A stretch of 64,000 nucleotides of DNA from Lindgomyces ingoldianus. Lineage: Eukaryota > Ascomycota > Dothideomycetes > Pleosporales > Lindgomycetaceae. A program made the translations under genes and the position numbers. Positions 1 through 12,524 of the stretch are shown piece by piece. The notes beneath the pieces are model-generated. The model ran no database searches and was not told where the DNA came from. It was given only the letters and a program-made list of their open reading frames with translations. Location of the stretch: the NCBI RefSeq assembly GCF_010093535.1, contig NW_022985176.1, forward strand, positions 876,665-940,664, read 5' to 3'. Each line of letters begins with the position of its first letter. Within the stretch, counting starts at the first letter, position 1.

Positions 1-2240
1 CACCGCCTGTCCTCGCATCTTCATTGAGGATGCGAATTTAAATTCCCCAAACTTGAGCAACACAGATTGGCGTTTGGTTTGTACTGGCCCTCTAGCCTTT
101 TAAGAGCGGAGCTACCTGTGGGTCCGCACAGAAACTTTCCTAGTTGCTATGATATTATTCGTGCAGTTTGTCTTGGGAACTCCCAAATTGGATAGCGTGC
201 CACTTTTTCGAGTGTTCGGGGAGAAGGCTCAATGGCTTCTTCCCTTTATGGCAACCCTGTTCTAGATGTTTTCTTCTTTCAATTCTTTTCCCTCCGACCG
301 TGTTATGTGTATTCTCAACAACTATCCGGCGGTTCTTACCGTCGCTCCGAGTACTTTTTTCGCTTCCCTCAACACATTTCAATTCTTGTCCAGCCTCGTG
401 ATGTAAATCCCTGTACGGAAAAGTGGAGTATTGATTCCGAATCTAGTTCATTCCTGGATCTTGCCTGCTCCACTATATAGTGTTTGTCAAAACCTGACTG
501 GTTCCACATTTGACAAAACAGAGCGCATGAACTTCTCCACTGTTCCTGTGCGCTTTCGCCCGCAGGCTCTGAAGTCCATTGTGAAGTTGTGGCTTCGTCA
601 GTTTCCAAGATTCTGAAGGCTCCCTATCACGGCTTTGCATCAGCTCAACCCGTCCGCATATCGCAGACCAAACTGACAAAAACAGCCCGCTATTAAGAAC
701 CTTTGCATCTGGTCGTTGCTTCCGCAAGGGGTAACAAAAGTAGGTCGTTTCGCTTTTCAACAGACCACTTGAACCGTCCCCTTGATCGGAAGCAAATAAT
801 GCGTTCGTTCGCGCTGGGAGACGTTAGGTGAATGTGTTTTACCGTAAATTAATGCATGAATGTTTATAGAGAGTTTCCTTTCTCGGACACTGTTGCTGGC
901 TACAGTACGTTTTATTCAGCATTTGCCTGTCCATCAGCAAAAGCTTAGTGGTGTGTCTACTCGCTTTTCTGTTGGGTTTGGTTCCCGTGGACCTTCCCAA
1001 CCTACATCAGTGGTAGGAACCGCTCAAGCTTCCGTACAAAGCGAGAGGATTGGTAGATAGTCAAGCAGGGTCTGATTTAAGCCGGCACCCCTCTGTGTTC
1101 CAGCAGGGGCACATGTTTGTCCGCCTCATTCACCTTCCTCGGATTTCACTTGATATTGGGTTTCACAATCGACGCCGCTATTATGTTATGGATACCGTGC
1201 CTTCCAATATGATATTTCAAGGAGTAATGCTTTTTTGGAGGATGTAGTTTGTCCTCAATTTTTAACTGCGTCGCAGGGTTGCAAGAACGCTTCTGAGGAA
1301 AGGGTGACAGCCGCGATTATGAACGGGGCTCAGGCGCCAGTACTAAACTTCCCCCAATCTAAGACAAGAGACTAATGAGGGTCAGACAGCAAATGCGAGG
1401 CTCATAATGTCTTACCAAAATCAACACTAATCGAGACACACTCGGGGCAACAATACCAACCATCTCTCCCTCCGTACTCTAACAAAACATGCTGGGTTGT
1501 GTATGCAAGGCGTAGTCTAGTACGAGACATGTGAATATGAAGGTTGGCCCTCCTTACGCAGGTACTTCTGCATCAACCCCGGCTCTCCACGTCATCAAAG
1601 TTCAATATATTCGAACGACCGCTCACGGCACAGTGCTAGATGGGTCTGAGTCCTCTAGCTTCCTCCACATCCACCTGACAGTCAGAGCACTACACCACCA
1701 CCACCACCACCACCACCATGGCACAGTAATGCCGCGGCGCGAGTGCAATCGCTACGGAAGCCTGCGGGATCTAGTAGTTTGGCGGTGGTGGCAGTGAATT
1801 ACTCTGGCCAGCGGCGTAGCGGAAGATGCGGAAGAGATTGTGCTGACGGTGACGGCTGGCGGCATCACCTGTCTTACGGAATGTATTGTTGATTCGGGTA
1901 TGTGATCGGATGCAAAGATGTCTGACAGCGACAAATGTCCACGTGCGTTAGGTTGGGCGAGTTGTGACACCCCCAAAGTGAATGAATAGCACTGGGTTTG
2001 GCTTAGTGCGGCGAGTGGGCTGCGCTAGGAAGCATGGACCATTAAGTGAAATGCGCGGAAAATTGCGCGCATTTGCGCACAGGAATCAATGGGTTTGGAG
2101 GACTGCTGTTTTGGGAAGGTTGGGGTGAGGGGTAGGAGACACGCGAGAGGTTCTGAAAATGTGGGAGGTGCTGTGGGGAACCGATGCATAAGGCTCAGTT
2201 GGCATGATCAATATGAATAGAGCTAGTCGCCATGGGTGTG
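1..2240. other. Gene-free stretch at the left edge
   Basis: Only short overlapping open frames occur here on both strands, most starting with non-ATG codons, and none has a recognisable motif, a splice pattern or extended amphipathic or low-complexity structure. I see no coding gene, tRNA or transposon ends. A CAC trinucleotide run lies inside it. It could hold the promoter of a gene lying to the left. Confidence 0.5.
1693..1718. repeat. CAC trinucleotide microsatellite
   Basis: Uninterrupted CAC run of about nine units in non-coding DNA. In one plus frame it would encode a histidine run, but that frame has no ATG start and no other coding features. Confidence 0.85.
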
Positions 2241-2290
2241 CAACGTGAGGCTAAGTGAGGTTACGTGATGTTAAATGAGGTTAAGTGAGG
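2241..2290. repeat. Five degenerate 10-bp tandem units
   Basis: Five consecutive decamers with consensus close to TTAAGTGAGG follow one another without spacing. Each unit differs from the consensus at zero to three positions. No function is apparent; it lies between gene-free DNA and the end of the HET gene. Confidence 0.8.
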
Positions 2291-2710
2291 ATTGAAAATT
2301 GGGAATATTTGTGACATTTGATTCGTATCCAACATCGACAGATATCGAGAATCCGCTGGAGGTAGATGAGAAAGCTGAGGGGTATTGGACATCGAACGAA
2401 ACAATGGGAAAAGTGGCTCCTAAACCATACAACATCGGCAAAGAAGAAAAAATCCCCCTAGCATATGGTATCGTGAAGACTTAAAACAAATGAAGGTGCA
2501 TAGCCGTGAGCTACGCACGAAAGCATTTTGGTATCGTGATAGTTCTACAATCCGCCCACTACAAACAAGACCCAAGAACTCAGACCGGCAAATATAACAG
2601 AATATCCAGGGTGGGAGATTGGTTGGGACTGGTGTTTATCCAAGCCATTGGAAGACACCAAGACCAAAGGTGAACAGGGGTAGATGCAAGCGCGAGTGGA
2701 GAAGATAAGG

Positions 2711-5016
2711 TCAAACTACGATGAAGGTTCTCTGAGGACCGTCATCGAGTTGTGTCATATCCTCGATTTCGGGGAACCAGTGTCCGAAAAGTGACTCTGC
2801 ATCGTTTGGTTCTTCATCGGTACCGTCTCGTTGACACTCGTAACACTCGAAGCGGCCAACTCGCCGATATGTTTGTGCACTCGACACTGACTGTTTGAGA
2901 ACCAGGCCGATGATTGATGAGCGGAATGTCATGCTGACCAAAACGCAAATGAGTGTTTCGCCTGATTCAAGGGAGTCTTCGCCTCGCGGAGGGGATATGT
3001 CAGGCCTAAAATCCACGCTGATCCCGTCTTTAACTAATGAGTACTCGCTCGGACCGTCAACACGAAAGGTGACTTCAGTCGCCATAGCGGCCGTTAGTTC
3101 AAGAGCATCTCCTGTGGTTGGTGACCATGCGGGTGACCGTCCCCGTTCTGAAGGGAATGATGCTGTGCATGCCAAATCCATCGCCATTAAGTTATCAAAG
3201 AAGATTGGAGACCCCTCAAGCGAAGCCCAAGACCAGCTTGGAATGTTCTGCGATACGTTATTTGGCCTACGACATAGAGCACTATCGTTTGGATGCCACA
3301 GTAGGCCAAGAGTGCTGAAGGTCCATTGTCCGGCTATGTATCCTGATTGCAGAATACCAGCCAGCGTCTTAGCAATACCAATGATGGCAACGAGCCTATC
3401 CGCATCATATGTAAGGTTCCTCGCGGTGTATTCGGTCACAATGTAGCTCCAGAGTTGAATTGCTTCTTCGCGCCTTTTAGATATTCCCTTATCCGCGTCG
3501 GTGAGAGACGTTGCGGCAAGTTGAGAGGCAACACTGTCAATTCGGTTATTGTTGCCATTCGCGTGGTCTCCACGAACTTCGTTTTCGGATATGATCCTGG
3601 CATATTCTTGCTTGACTGAATCTGTCGTCCGGGAATCGAAGACGGAGTCGCCAATCCTGCCGCACTCGCACTGGTATCCCTCTCTACATTCTAATATCAT
3701 TTCGCTCTTAGTAAAGTGGAGAACCCGAGGGGATATCAAGCGCTCCGCGTAAGCCCAGGCTCGCTTCAAGAGTGGCGTCTGTAGGTTCGCTTCTTCCGAA
3801 GGGTTGAATGGAAGTTCCCAGTCGTTCATATGGGCGCCCTCGTTAAAAGGTGCCTTGAAGCTGTAGTGTGGAGGCTGCTCACGGACGTAGATCCTATACA
3901 GCGATCCTTTGGAGTCCGTAGCTTGGATCTTGAACGGTCGTGCCTTGGGTAGGAACAATCCGTCGGTACTTTCGGCGGCAGAAGTCGCAGCAATAGTAAG
4001 GAACGAGTTGGTGAAGATGTCGTCCATGTGGGTGGACGCCCGCAGTTTTTCTGAGCTGTCATCTTGAACAATGCAAAGCGAGTCTATCCACAGCCACCGA
4101 AAACCAAGAGCGCGCGTGAGCACAACCGCATCTTGGAAAGTCCTCGGCAATGTTGACCAAGGAATGTTCTTTTTGTGGGTTTGCAAGGTCTTACTAGTCG
4201 TCTTCAGGACGCTTCTACCAGCGCCCCAACAGTGCGATAGGGTGAGGAACTCTCCAAACTCATAGCGCTGCTCGTCGTAGTCGAAGTCGGATTCATGTAG
4301 TCTAATGCCTTTTGAACCGTCCTCGAGTAAGACGTCCAGCACCCTTTTAGGTAATGTAGTAGGCTTCGTGCGGCGGCACCTGGAGTGGCGCGACAGACAT
4401 TCGTTTATCATGCTTCGGGCCATTGACAGTCCAGAGTCTTGCAGTGGATTCTCTGAGATTTGGCGCCCACGCCCAATGGCAGAGAATGGCGACTGGCCGT
4501 CTGTGTACGTCAGTGATATGCCCAGCTTCAAAAAGAGGAAAGTGCTGAGGCTGAGTGCCTTCCAATGGCGTTGTCGTCCCTGCGTGTTCAAGACCGGATA
4601 AAGAATACCTGTGTCGTACCTCCGTCTGTGAAAAATTCAAGCTTCAGGTCTGGGTACACCTGATCGTGCCCATGTTCGTCCCCATCGTAGCAGTCATCCC
4701 CAGGCTCTTTCCATCGCACCTCAACTGAAAGATGGTCTTGGGTATCTTGCCTTGAAGGAGTGCTGCCAGACTGGTGGAAGGATTCGGCAGATATCCTAAT
4801 GCGCTCCTCCTTGACACCAACGAATCGATCGTGATGCAATAGAATGCCCTGGAGCAGCGTAGCGCATGCGCGGCAGCCTTCGTTAGTTGAGCAGCGCAAA
4901 CTTGGCAGCGTCGTGCTCAACCATCGCAGCGACGCAGAGTTTGTCTCCTGGATGCCCGAGCCGAGGGCCTGGAGGTGCTTCTGCAAGCCTTTGCAGGTGG
5001 TACAGACAGACACCAT
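2711..5016 (-). CDS. HET-domain (heterokaryon incompatibility type) protein, 728 aa
   Basis: Two exons, 5016..4620 and 4500..2711, joined across an intron with donor GTACGA, branch CACTGAC and acceptor ACAG; the join is in frame and gives 728 residues. The ATG at 5016 was chosen because the frame upstream has only a TTG. The N-terminal region carries a CxxC (CTTC) and a Cys-rich GCRAC segment, as is common ahead of HET domains. The HET core lies at about residues 215-365, with LTLSHCWG, a TLPRTFQDAV-type segment, WLWIDSLCIVQDD and a TIAATSA segment followed by a GLF motif. HET proteins trigger cell death or growth arrest when genetically different hyphae fuse. The rest of the C-terminal half looks like the variable part of the family, with the usual tryptophan-rich SWSWASLEG stretch. 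It appears intact. The identity as a HET protein is secure; its partner and allelic role are unknown. Confidence 0.93.
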
Positions 5017-5197
5017 GGCGTTAGTGGGTGGTGAAAGGAATGTGGTGGTGAGAAGAGGCAAGGTTCCTCGGGCTTTGGAGGGGTAGAATTCGCTCAGGCG
5101 TACACTTGATGCATTGACGAGTGGGGCAAGGCGAGGTTTTGTACAGCATCAGACGGACATAGAGGCCTCCTCCCGCTGGATCCTGGATCGCCACGCT

Positions 5198-5599
5198 TCA
5201 AGCAGGACGCCGCAGGTAAAGGGGCACGCAGAGGCAGAACATGTCCGTCTGCGGCGCGCTGACAACGTTTGCAGTCAGACCCCCCTTGCAGGTGAGTGGA
5301 TCAAGCCGCTCAGCCTCAGCCCCCAATGAGGGCCAGATGCTGACCTGCGACACCACGCCTATCGTCCATGGCGGGGAAGAGGTGGGCTGCACGCTGCTAG
5401 CAAGTTGGGTGTCGGAACCAAGCTGTCCGCAAAATACCTTGAAGAGGGAACTAGCCGCGAGACTGGCAGCAGGATATTTCTCCGCGGCGGTCCAGTCGAT
5501 GGAGCCTTTTGAGCAGGACGATGCCTCTGAAGTCCTGCGGCGTCTTCGGAGAGCCGTGATTGCTGCGGTGTGGGCGCTGACGGCTGGATTCTCTGGCAT
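5198..5599 (-). CDS. Possible small GC-rich gene, 133 aa, unrecognised
   Basis: An ATG-initiated frame of 133 codons with an Arg-rich patch (RRRRRTSEASS) and alanine-rich surroundings. Codon composition is GC-rich and more coding-like than the flanks. A potential donor (AAG followed by GTATTT) sits in mid-frame, so it may be one exon of a spliced gene. I recognise no domain. The overlapping plus-strand frame is also open because of the high GC content, so chance cannot be excluded. It lies upstream of the HET gene on the same strand, within or near its promoter. Confidence 0.25.
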   Translation of the reverse strand: MPENPAVSAHTAAITALRRRRRTSEASSCSKGSIDWTAAEKYPAASLAASSLFKVFCGQLGSDTQLASSVQPTSSPPWTIGVVSQVSIWPSLGAEAERLDPLTCKGGLTANVVSAPQTDMFCLCVPLYLRRPA

Positions 5600-7175
5600 G
5601 CGTGGTCCACAAGTCGGCCCTCATTGCATGGCGTTGTCAAAGCTCCACGACCCACCACGCCCGGTCGCTGCCCATCACCCGCTCCCTGCAAATTTTATCC
5701 GACCTCTCGGGTTCACAGGCTTCGAACTCCCTCTGCTCACCTGAAGCTGTGCGAGCTGCCACCGAAATTCACAGAATGCGCATCAAACAAGCCTTAAGCT
5801 CGTACCGCCACCAGCCCTACGACGTCTTGAAACAACAGACCCTTACATTCGTCTGCTTACTGCCATTTCCGTACAGGTCACAAACAGTCAGTCCGGTCCA
5901 GAGCGTCTGACAGCTGTCGCTCTTTCGAAAGAGGAAGGCAATGGACTCGCCGAGAGGAAAGCCACTCCAACACGCCGTCGTCCCGCCATGACCAGCCTGC
6001 GGGAGGGGGCGCGAAATCCGCTCAGCCTCACCGGAGCGCCTTGATTCAATTTGTCTTAACACTTGGTTGATCTGTTGAATCTTGCAGGAGAAAATTCGCT
6101 GAACAGCTCCACTCTCCATTCAGTCTTGTTCCAGACCCTTGGTGTTGCTGTGAACTAGCTTTTGCATCAAGGGTCTTTTACACTGAGCTTGGTATTGGCA
6201 GTCTCTAAGCCGCCACTCTCCCGTCGTTGACTTTGCTACAGCTGACCTCAGGGAGGAATATGCATCCACTCGGAATTCGCCCCTCCAGCTATTTCCCTCC
6301 TTCAAAACCATCAATTTGAAGCAAGTTGCGGCACAAGTGCAGCACAGTACCAACCTACCGGCTACCAATCTACCCGGATGTCTATCTTGCCCTTACCATC
6401 TTCGATAAACCCCCGGAATGGGTGAATCTGAGATCATCAATGACCATTGATTGCCCCGCCTGAACGTCACCAGGTCTATCACTTTAATTTGTTTTACTCG
6501 GCCGAGCATTCTGCCTTCGAGCCTTGTTGTCGTATCGTTCACACAACCAATATATCCTCACCAGGGCGGCACGGCACAGTGAGTAGTCACTGGGTACACA
6601 CAGGACTGCTTCGATTTGGAATCCCGGAGCCTTATGCGGTGACATTGAAGGGTCATGGGGTTCAGTGTGCAACCAACGAGTTGTCATTAAAAGCTTCATA
6701 AGCACTCCATGAGTGAGCTCGTGGGCGAATAGAGAGCGTCAGCCAGTGCGTGACTAAGACGGCGGCCTAACCCATCCAATTATTTCTATACGATCATTTT
6801 CGAAGTCATACATACTCATTCGGTCGTCTTGACCGACGGTGTCCAGTCTTCCACCGTCCAGATGCTCCTCCTCTACCTTCTTGCACCTCTGTAGTAGTAG
6901 GACTCTTTCCAGCGGCTAGACGGATTAATGGATTTTCTGTTCCTTGGGGTTTCGATGTTAAATTAAAGTTCGCTCACGGACGGGGTGCTGTGAGATCAGC
7001 GCCATGACTCGTCCCCTTACATCTGCAACGGAGGTCCTGGACAGGAGATCGCTGCGGCGGACATATCACGTGTAGGCTCAATGCAGTTTAGCGAGTTCAC
7101 ATTTATCGATAAAGATTACCACCTCAACAAGGTCGGTTTCTTCCCCACAGGTCTTTCCATCTCTACAAAAGCAAT
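5600..7175. other. Intergenic DNA upstream of uba4
   Basis: No frame here shows motifs or splice-consistent exons. The final 150 bases before the uba4 ATG are moderately pyrimidine-rich, as in many fungal promoters, but I see no definite TATA element or binding site. Confidence 0.4.
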
Positions 7176-8904
7176 ATGGCTCCCCTTTCAATAATCGAGT
7201 CATTACGCCAGCAGATTGCATCATGTGAAGCGCAGCTCCAAGATCTCCGTCAGCAGCTGGCCGAGGCCCAGGACCAATACCAGCAACGCGAACAGGACAG
7301 GTGGCGGCAAGTCACCACAAACGATCCGCTCACACATGACATGACGTACGGTATCCATGATGACTTCCGCTCTGAAGTATTTGCAGCCCTCTCCCAGGTC
7401 GAAGAAGAGCACCCGGTATCCAGAAGATGGCCTCTCGATAGGTCAGAATACAAAAGATATGGCCGTCAGCTGATCATGCCTGAAATAGGCCTGCAAGGTA
7501 CTTTCCTTGTACCTTAGTCCTGTTTTGCATTGATTCCTCCTTAACATTGCAGAACTAATTATGGATATTTCATCTGGTAGGTCAACTTTGTCTGAAGAAT
7601 GCTTCAGTTTTGATCATAGGAGTGGGTGGGCTAGGATGCCCAGCCGCTGCATACCTTGTTGGAGCAGGTGTTGGAACAGTGGGATTAGTTGATGGAGATA
7701 TTGTGGAAGAATCTAATCTACATCGACAAATCCTGCACTCTACCGTGAAAGTTGGTATGAGTAAGGTTGATAGTGCGAGAGTATCGTTAAGCTCGTAAGT
7801 ACGACGTCACATAGTTTCCTCTAAGGTTCCTAACTTCAAAGACTTAATCCCAACGTCAAAATTGTTCCCCACCCTTCCCGTCTTACTCCCGAGTCGGCTA
7901 TTTCTGTCATCCAACCCTACAACCTGGTCCTTGACTGCACAGATACCCCAGCTTCTCGCTACCTGATCTCTGACACCTGCGTTCTCCTGGGAAAACCGCT
8001 TGTTTCAGCGTCAGCACTCCGCACCGATGGCCAACTCATAGTTCTAAATAATCCTGCGCTTCCTCCAGGAGACACCCGTGGCGGACCTTGTTATCGATGC
8101 GTCTTCCCGAAACCCCCACCTCCTGAGTCCGTTATTTCTTGTGGCGATGGGGGGATTCTGGGACCAGTGGTTGGCGTTATGGGAATCCTGCAGGCACTGG
8201 AGGCTATCAAAGTTCTGACGCAGAATGCGCAACGGCCCTTGGCATCAGCATCATCAACCCCAGGAAACATGACCTCAGAACCTCTTCCCCGAGATCCACC
8301 AACCCTGCTCATATTCTCCGCTTACGCAAATCCTATGTTTCGTTCCATTCGCCTGCGGTCTCGGAAACCGAAGTGCGCGACTTGCTCGGCGCAGGCAAGC
8401 GTTACGCCAGAAGCACTTAATTCGGGAAGCTTGGATTATGTGCAGTTTTGTGGGAGCGTCAATCCCGTGGATGCACTGACGCCGAACGAGCGCATTTCCG
8501 TCGAAAACTACGCGAAAATCCGGATAGAGGTGAATCCATTTACAGGCATGACTCCGAGTAAAGATAGTCATATCCTAGTGGATGTCCGCGAGAAAGTGCA
8601 ATTCGATCTTTGCAGCCTCGAGGGTAGTGTCAACATTCCTTTCTCTACTGTCTCTGGCACATCTTCAAATGCGACGAACGGCACAGATCCCGGTAATGAA
8701 GAACGAGGTTGGGTTTCGGCATTGAGGAAACCTTCGGATAAGCCTATCTTCGTGGTCTGCAGGCTCGGGAACGACTCGCAACTATCTGTTAGGAAGATGA
8801 AAGAACTGGGGCTTGATTATGGGGGACAGCGCTGGATAGGTGATATTAAAGGTGGGCTGAGGGCTTGGAGGGAGAATGTCGAGCCGGATTTCCCCGACTA
8901 TTGA
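7176..8904 (+). CDS. uba4: Uba4/MOCS3: E1-like adenylyltransferase and sulfurtransferase, 532 aa
   Basis: Three exons: 7176..7497, 7581..7794 and 7842..8904. Residues 1-60 form a Gln/Glu-rich coiled coil. The E1-like (ThiF/MoeB) domain begins at [12 protein letters not shown] and has the ATP-binding IGVGGLGCP loop, then SNLHRQILH and a DCTD motif. Two CxxC pairs (CYRC and CATC) are the expected zinc ligands. A C-terminal rhodanese domain (about residues 385-532) contains the active-site loop VCRLGNDSQ with the persulfide cysteine. Uba4 adenylates and thiolates Urm1 for 2-thiolation of wobble uridine in cytosolic tRNAs and for protein urmylation; the homologue in molybdopterin-making organisms also activates MoaD. 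The rhodanese part has an insertion rich in Asn, Gly and Thr. Length is somewhat above yeast Uba4. It converges on npr2, about 400 nt apart. Confidence 0.96.
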
Positions 8905-9303
8905 TGCACGCATTTGATGCGCTGTCATTCGCATCACGAAGCTATTTCGATGTATTGCTAAAGCACTGCTCCCTTCATATTGTAGCAAGTATTATGCTTC
9001 ACACTTAAAGGGGGAGGGGTTTGATAGAAATATTAGACTGATAAACACCCAAGATCTACTTTCCCCTAGGTTGCTATGCTATAGCGTAGATGTTCTTACA
9101 TGTTAAGTCCAGAATAAAAGCGGTATTTTTCAGGGTGCAAAATGAAAGGAGGCGATTCCGGTCCCGTCACCTCGGCTAAAGCCTCCCGTGAAAAGTGAAC
9201 ACAGGTAATCGATTCCAATTGACGCGGATGCAGATGCAGTGTACACAAAAGTAGGATTTCACAATGTCAGGGTGTCTGTCTGTCCGTCATACCTTACTCT
9301 CTT

Positions 9304-11109
9304 CTACCGCCACAGAAAAGCGACTTCCCCAGCCCGCTTGATTTTCTCCTCAACTGCCTTTTCCCCAAGTCCTAGCTCCGTACACATCTCATCGAAGCAA
9401 TGCATACCATCCAGAAACCTGACTAGGGGTAATGCATCCCTCTCCTCAGTAAGCAAGCTATCCAAGCGCTCTTTATCATGGTGTTTCAACCCGCTTTCTC
9501 TCACGCCATTGTCTCGGGGCACGAACGTCGTTGATGCCATTGATGGCTTATGGGTTAGCGGCCTCAAGGTTGCTGTATCCGAGTCGTGATTTTTGACGTT
9601 GATATTGTTGTTGGAGGGATTGGTGGGAGCATTTGGACCAAGCAGGGAAGTCGGCGGTAGCGGTGGTGGGGGAAGCGATGATGCTGTGGAAATTGCATAT
9701 CGATGCACACGGTAGAGGAAGCCTTTTATAACTCCAAAGGTTATCAGACGTCGGACATCAATGCCCGCCAACAGATCCAGATTTTCGAGCACCCAGCTCT
9801 TCAACGTTAAACCTTGTCTCAAGGACGTGTATAGTCCTATCAACGTTTCGTGGGATATATTTTCGCAATCTTCTTCCTCGCCTCTGCGGGCATAACTGTC
9901 GAACTCCATGGCGGTGGCTGTTGACGTAATGTCATTTCTCTGGGGTTCAGAGGATAATGACGACCGCTCATCGCGACTCTTCTCGGACCCACTACCTATC
10001 TGTATGCCACCGCTCCCGCGACCAAGCTCGACCCTCGGCACTCTCACATATCGCGCGCATTCTTCCCCTACCCCTTTATCGGTCACAAACCCCCCTATCT
10101 CCGCCGTCGGCGCATATACTGCTCCAAAACTAAAAATATCCAACAATAGCACACATCCATAGTATACTAAATGTTGAATAGCTTTTCGAGTGAGCGAGAT
10201 ATCAGTGTCGGCGAGTTGCGCGATGTGACTGACAGAGTGAATACCGTTGATGAATGGGATGATGCGGATTAGGGTCAGGTCCGAGGAGATCGGGGAAGTT
10301 AGGGAGGAGAGCGAGATGGTGAGGAGAGGGACCTGGTAAGGGTGGATCGGAGGTGGAGGTGGGTGGGTCGGGAAGAGCTTGAAGTTTATCGTGTTGGAGT
10401 CATCTGTTTTGCGTTAGGCCTTTGCTCAAATTCAACGGGACCAAGTCGACAGGTGCAAGCAGGATATCGGACCAGAAGTAGACTTACCAATGGGTATCAT
10501 GCACTCGCAGTAATTGTTTAAATCCTCCAAAATCATTTCACAAAGGGCATAGACCTTACTCCCACCTCCAACGGGACCCTGGTCCCAACCAACCTCCCTG
10601 GCCACCGCCTTCTGCCACCCCTTATCCTCGTCATCATCCCAAATCCCCATCCCCACCTCCTCTCTGCTGAGGAAGCCTCCTTGTTCCTCCAGTCCGCGCA
10701 ACAACTTCCCCATCTTCCTCACCACCTCGCCATACGCCACCCAATCACCCACCCCCTCCTCGATCACCACGGCGAAATTAAAGATGAACTCATTCCTGCT
10801 ATACTTCCCCTCTCGTATGCAGACTGGGTATCCAATAACACGGTAATGGTTCGTGCAGAACGTAAGGAGACGGTCGCAAAATTGCTGAGTGGGGATAAGG
10901 TACGAGGTGATGGAGGAGAAGGGTATCAGGGGGGTGGATAGGGCGGAGGGCGAGCTGGAGGGGGTTATGCTGCCTTCTGGGACCTGGTGGAGAACGCGGG
11001 AGCCTCAGGTTGGCAGTCAGAAGGGCAGCCGTGTGAGAGGGGTTGGAAGCGCACCTTTCTCGTAGTGGAAGCGCGTGAAGAATATTGCTTTTATTGCGCG
11101 CGTAGGCAT
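9304..11109 (-). CDS. npr2: Npr2/NPRL2-type subunit of the SEACIT/GATOR1 complex, 556 aa
   Basis: Three exons: 11109..11055, 11003..10488 and 10403..9304. The short first exon encodes the hallmark N-terminus (AIFFTRFHYEKG), continued by VLHQVPEG. Exon 3 begins with the conserved NTINFKLFP segment and later has HLVYYGCVLLLDIF. The C-terminus (FLDGMHCFDEMCTELGL) is the winged-helix-like end seen in Npr2 homologues. In yeast, Npr2 with Npr3 and Iml1 restrains TORC1 when amino acids are scarce, acting at the vacuole. The middle of exon 3 has Pro- and Asn-rich low-complexity insertions. The splice joins are all in frame and the total is a clean 557 codons including stop. It is convergent with uba4 and lies close to the membrane-protein gene downstream of its own start. 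Confidence 0.95.
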
Positions 11110-11553
11110 TGGGGCGATGAGGGCAACCAGGACGTCAGCTGATGCGCGAGAGCTACATGTTGGTGAATGAGGATACCTCGCAGTGAACAAGAAAGCTCGA
11201 GCTCAAGGTCGGAGGTCTGTGCATTATGCTTAACTAAATTTAGCATTCACGTCATTGTCGAAGAGCACCTCTCTTATGATTGGACTCGTGAAGTCCATGA
11301 ATGCTACGTTCTCCCGTCGAACGAACGAAGTGCTGCATCTTAGTACCTAATGTAGAACGTAACAGAGGTAATTTAAGACATAAATCTGCTTGCTGTTATT
11401 GTTCTCTCTAGTCCCGGCAGGACATTTAATAGATAGACTCCACCCAGGTCATGTTCCACGTTAGGTGAGAAGTCGCACTACAATGGTATCTCAATCCGCC
11501 GGCGCACTACTTCTTCGCTCCTCCTCGCCCCGAGTCTCGCCTCGAATCTACAA

Positions 11554-12524
11554 TTATTTCCTCACACTACTCACGACCTCGGCCAGAAGACTCCATGGAC
11601 CCGGCAGACCGTCCATACTATTCTTCAACCAGCAGCTCCCCCTCGTGCTGTAGTTTGAATACGCATACTCTGGGTGCACACTCCACTCCGGCACATAACT
11701 GATCCCCTCGCAAGTCGGAAGAGAGCCTTGCGAATCTTGGTCTGCGAAGAAGTTGCTGTATTGAGCGCAGGCATCCATGCATGAGTCCCACGAGGGGGTG
11801 GAGATTTGGAACATGTCTATGGAGAAAATCAGTAGGCAAACGGGAGATAGAACACGAAGAGAGGAGGTATCATACCACCACCCGCTTTGACTGTATCGCA
11901 GATTTTTGTAAACGTGGTACTTTTGCTTCCAAATGTTGATGTGTATAAGGTTCCATTCGAATCTGGACATCCCGTCTTGGGAACCGTGATACTGGACGGT
12001 GCAATGGCGAAATGTGACGTTGGCGAAGCCAATGTCGAAGTCGGAGATGGACTTTCGGATACTCGCGTCAGTGTCGAGGACTGAGAGATGGAAACACTCT
12101 GTCGTAAAACTTTCAACTCCTGCCGACAATGGTTCGCGGCCATTCCTCCTCCAATTCCGCCTCCAACAGCCGCCGCTATGGCGATAACAATGAGAGCAAT
12201 TATCAAGGCGAAAATCAACTCTGATAAACCACATATCGTCCGCTTCTTCTTATCTCTTATAGTCAGGCTCGGCGCTTCAGAGGCTTGTCCATCGTAAACG
12301 AACTTTGCAGTATCTTGCTCTCCGTCGGGACGAACTGATTGCGGAAACGACTGCCAGTACTGTGGGTCTTGAGAGCTCAGTGGTTGCATGTTGCCATGAT
12401 GTTGTTGAGAGTATGCGTGTGGCAAGGTGGGCGGGATTGTTTGAGAACCATTGGTTCCCTGCCCGAAGCATCAGCAAGAGAGAAGATTGTTTCACATCTG
12501 GAAACATACATTTTGGGAGGCCAT
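11554..12524 (-). CDS. Single-pass membrane protein with PAN/apple-like outer domain, 286 aa
   Basis: Three exons: a 15-nt first exon 12524..12510 (MASQN), then 12458..11876 and 11816..11554. Intron donors are GTATGT and GTATGA, and every join keeps frame. The cytoplasmic N-terminal part is rich in Gln, Pro and His. A basic KKKR stop-transfer-like stretch precedes a hydrophobic Ala/Ile/Gly-rich membrane segment at about residues 88-112. A Ser/Thr-rich stalk follows, then a domain starting CPDSNGT with further cysteines (DSCMDACAQY, CEGISYV, SCWLKN). This architecture resembles a common fungal family of surface proteins with a PAN-like disulfide domain. Function is unknown; a cell-wall or adhesion role is inference. 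The family call rests on cysteine spacing and the WLKN ending only. Confidence 0.8.

Noticed and set aside
2895..3446. 183-codon plus-strand frame
   Set aside because: It is antisense to the intact HET gene and has no features of its own.
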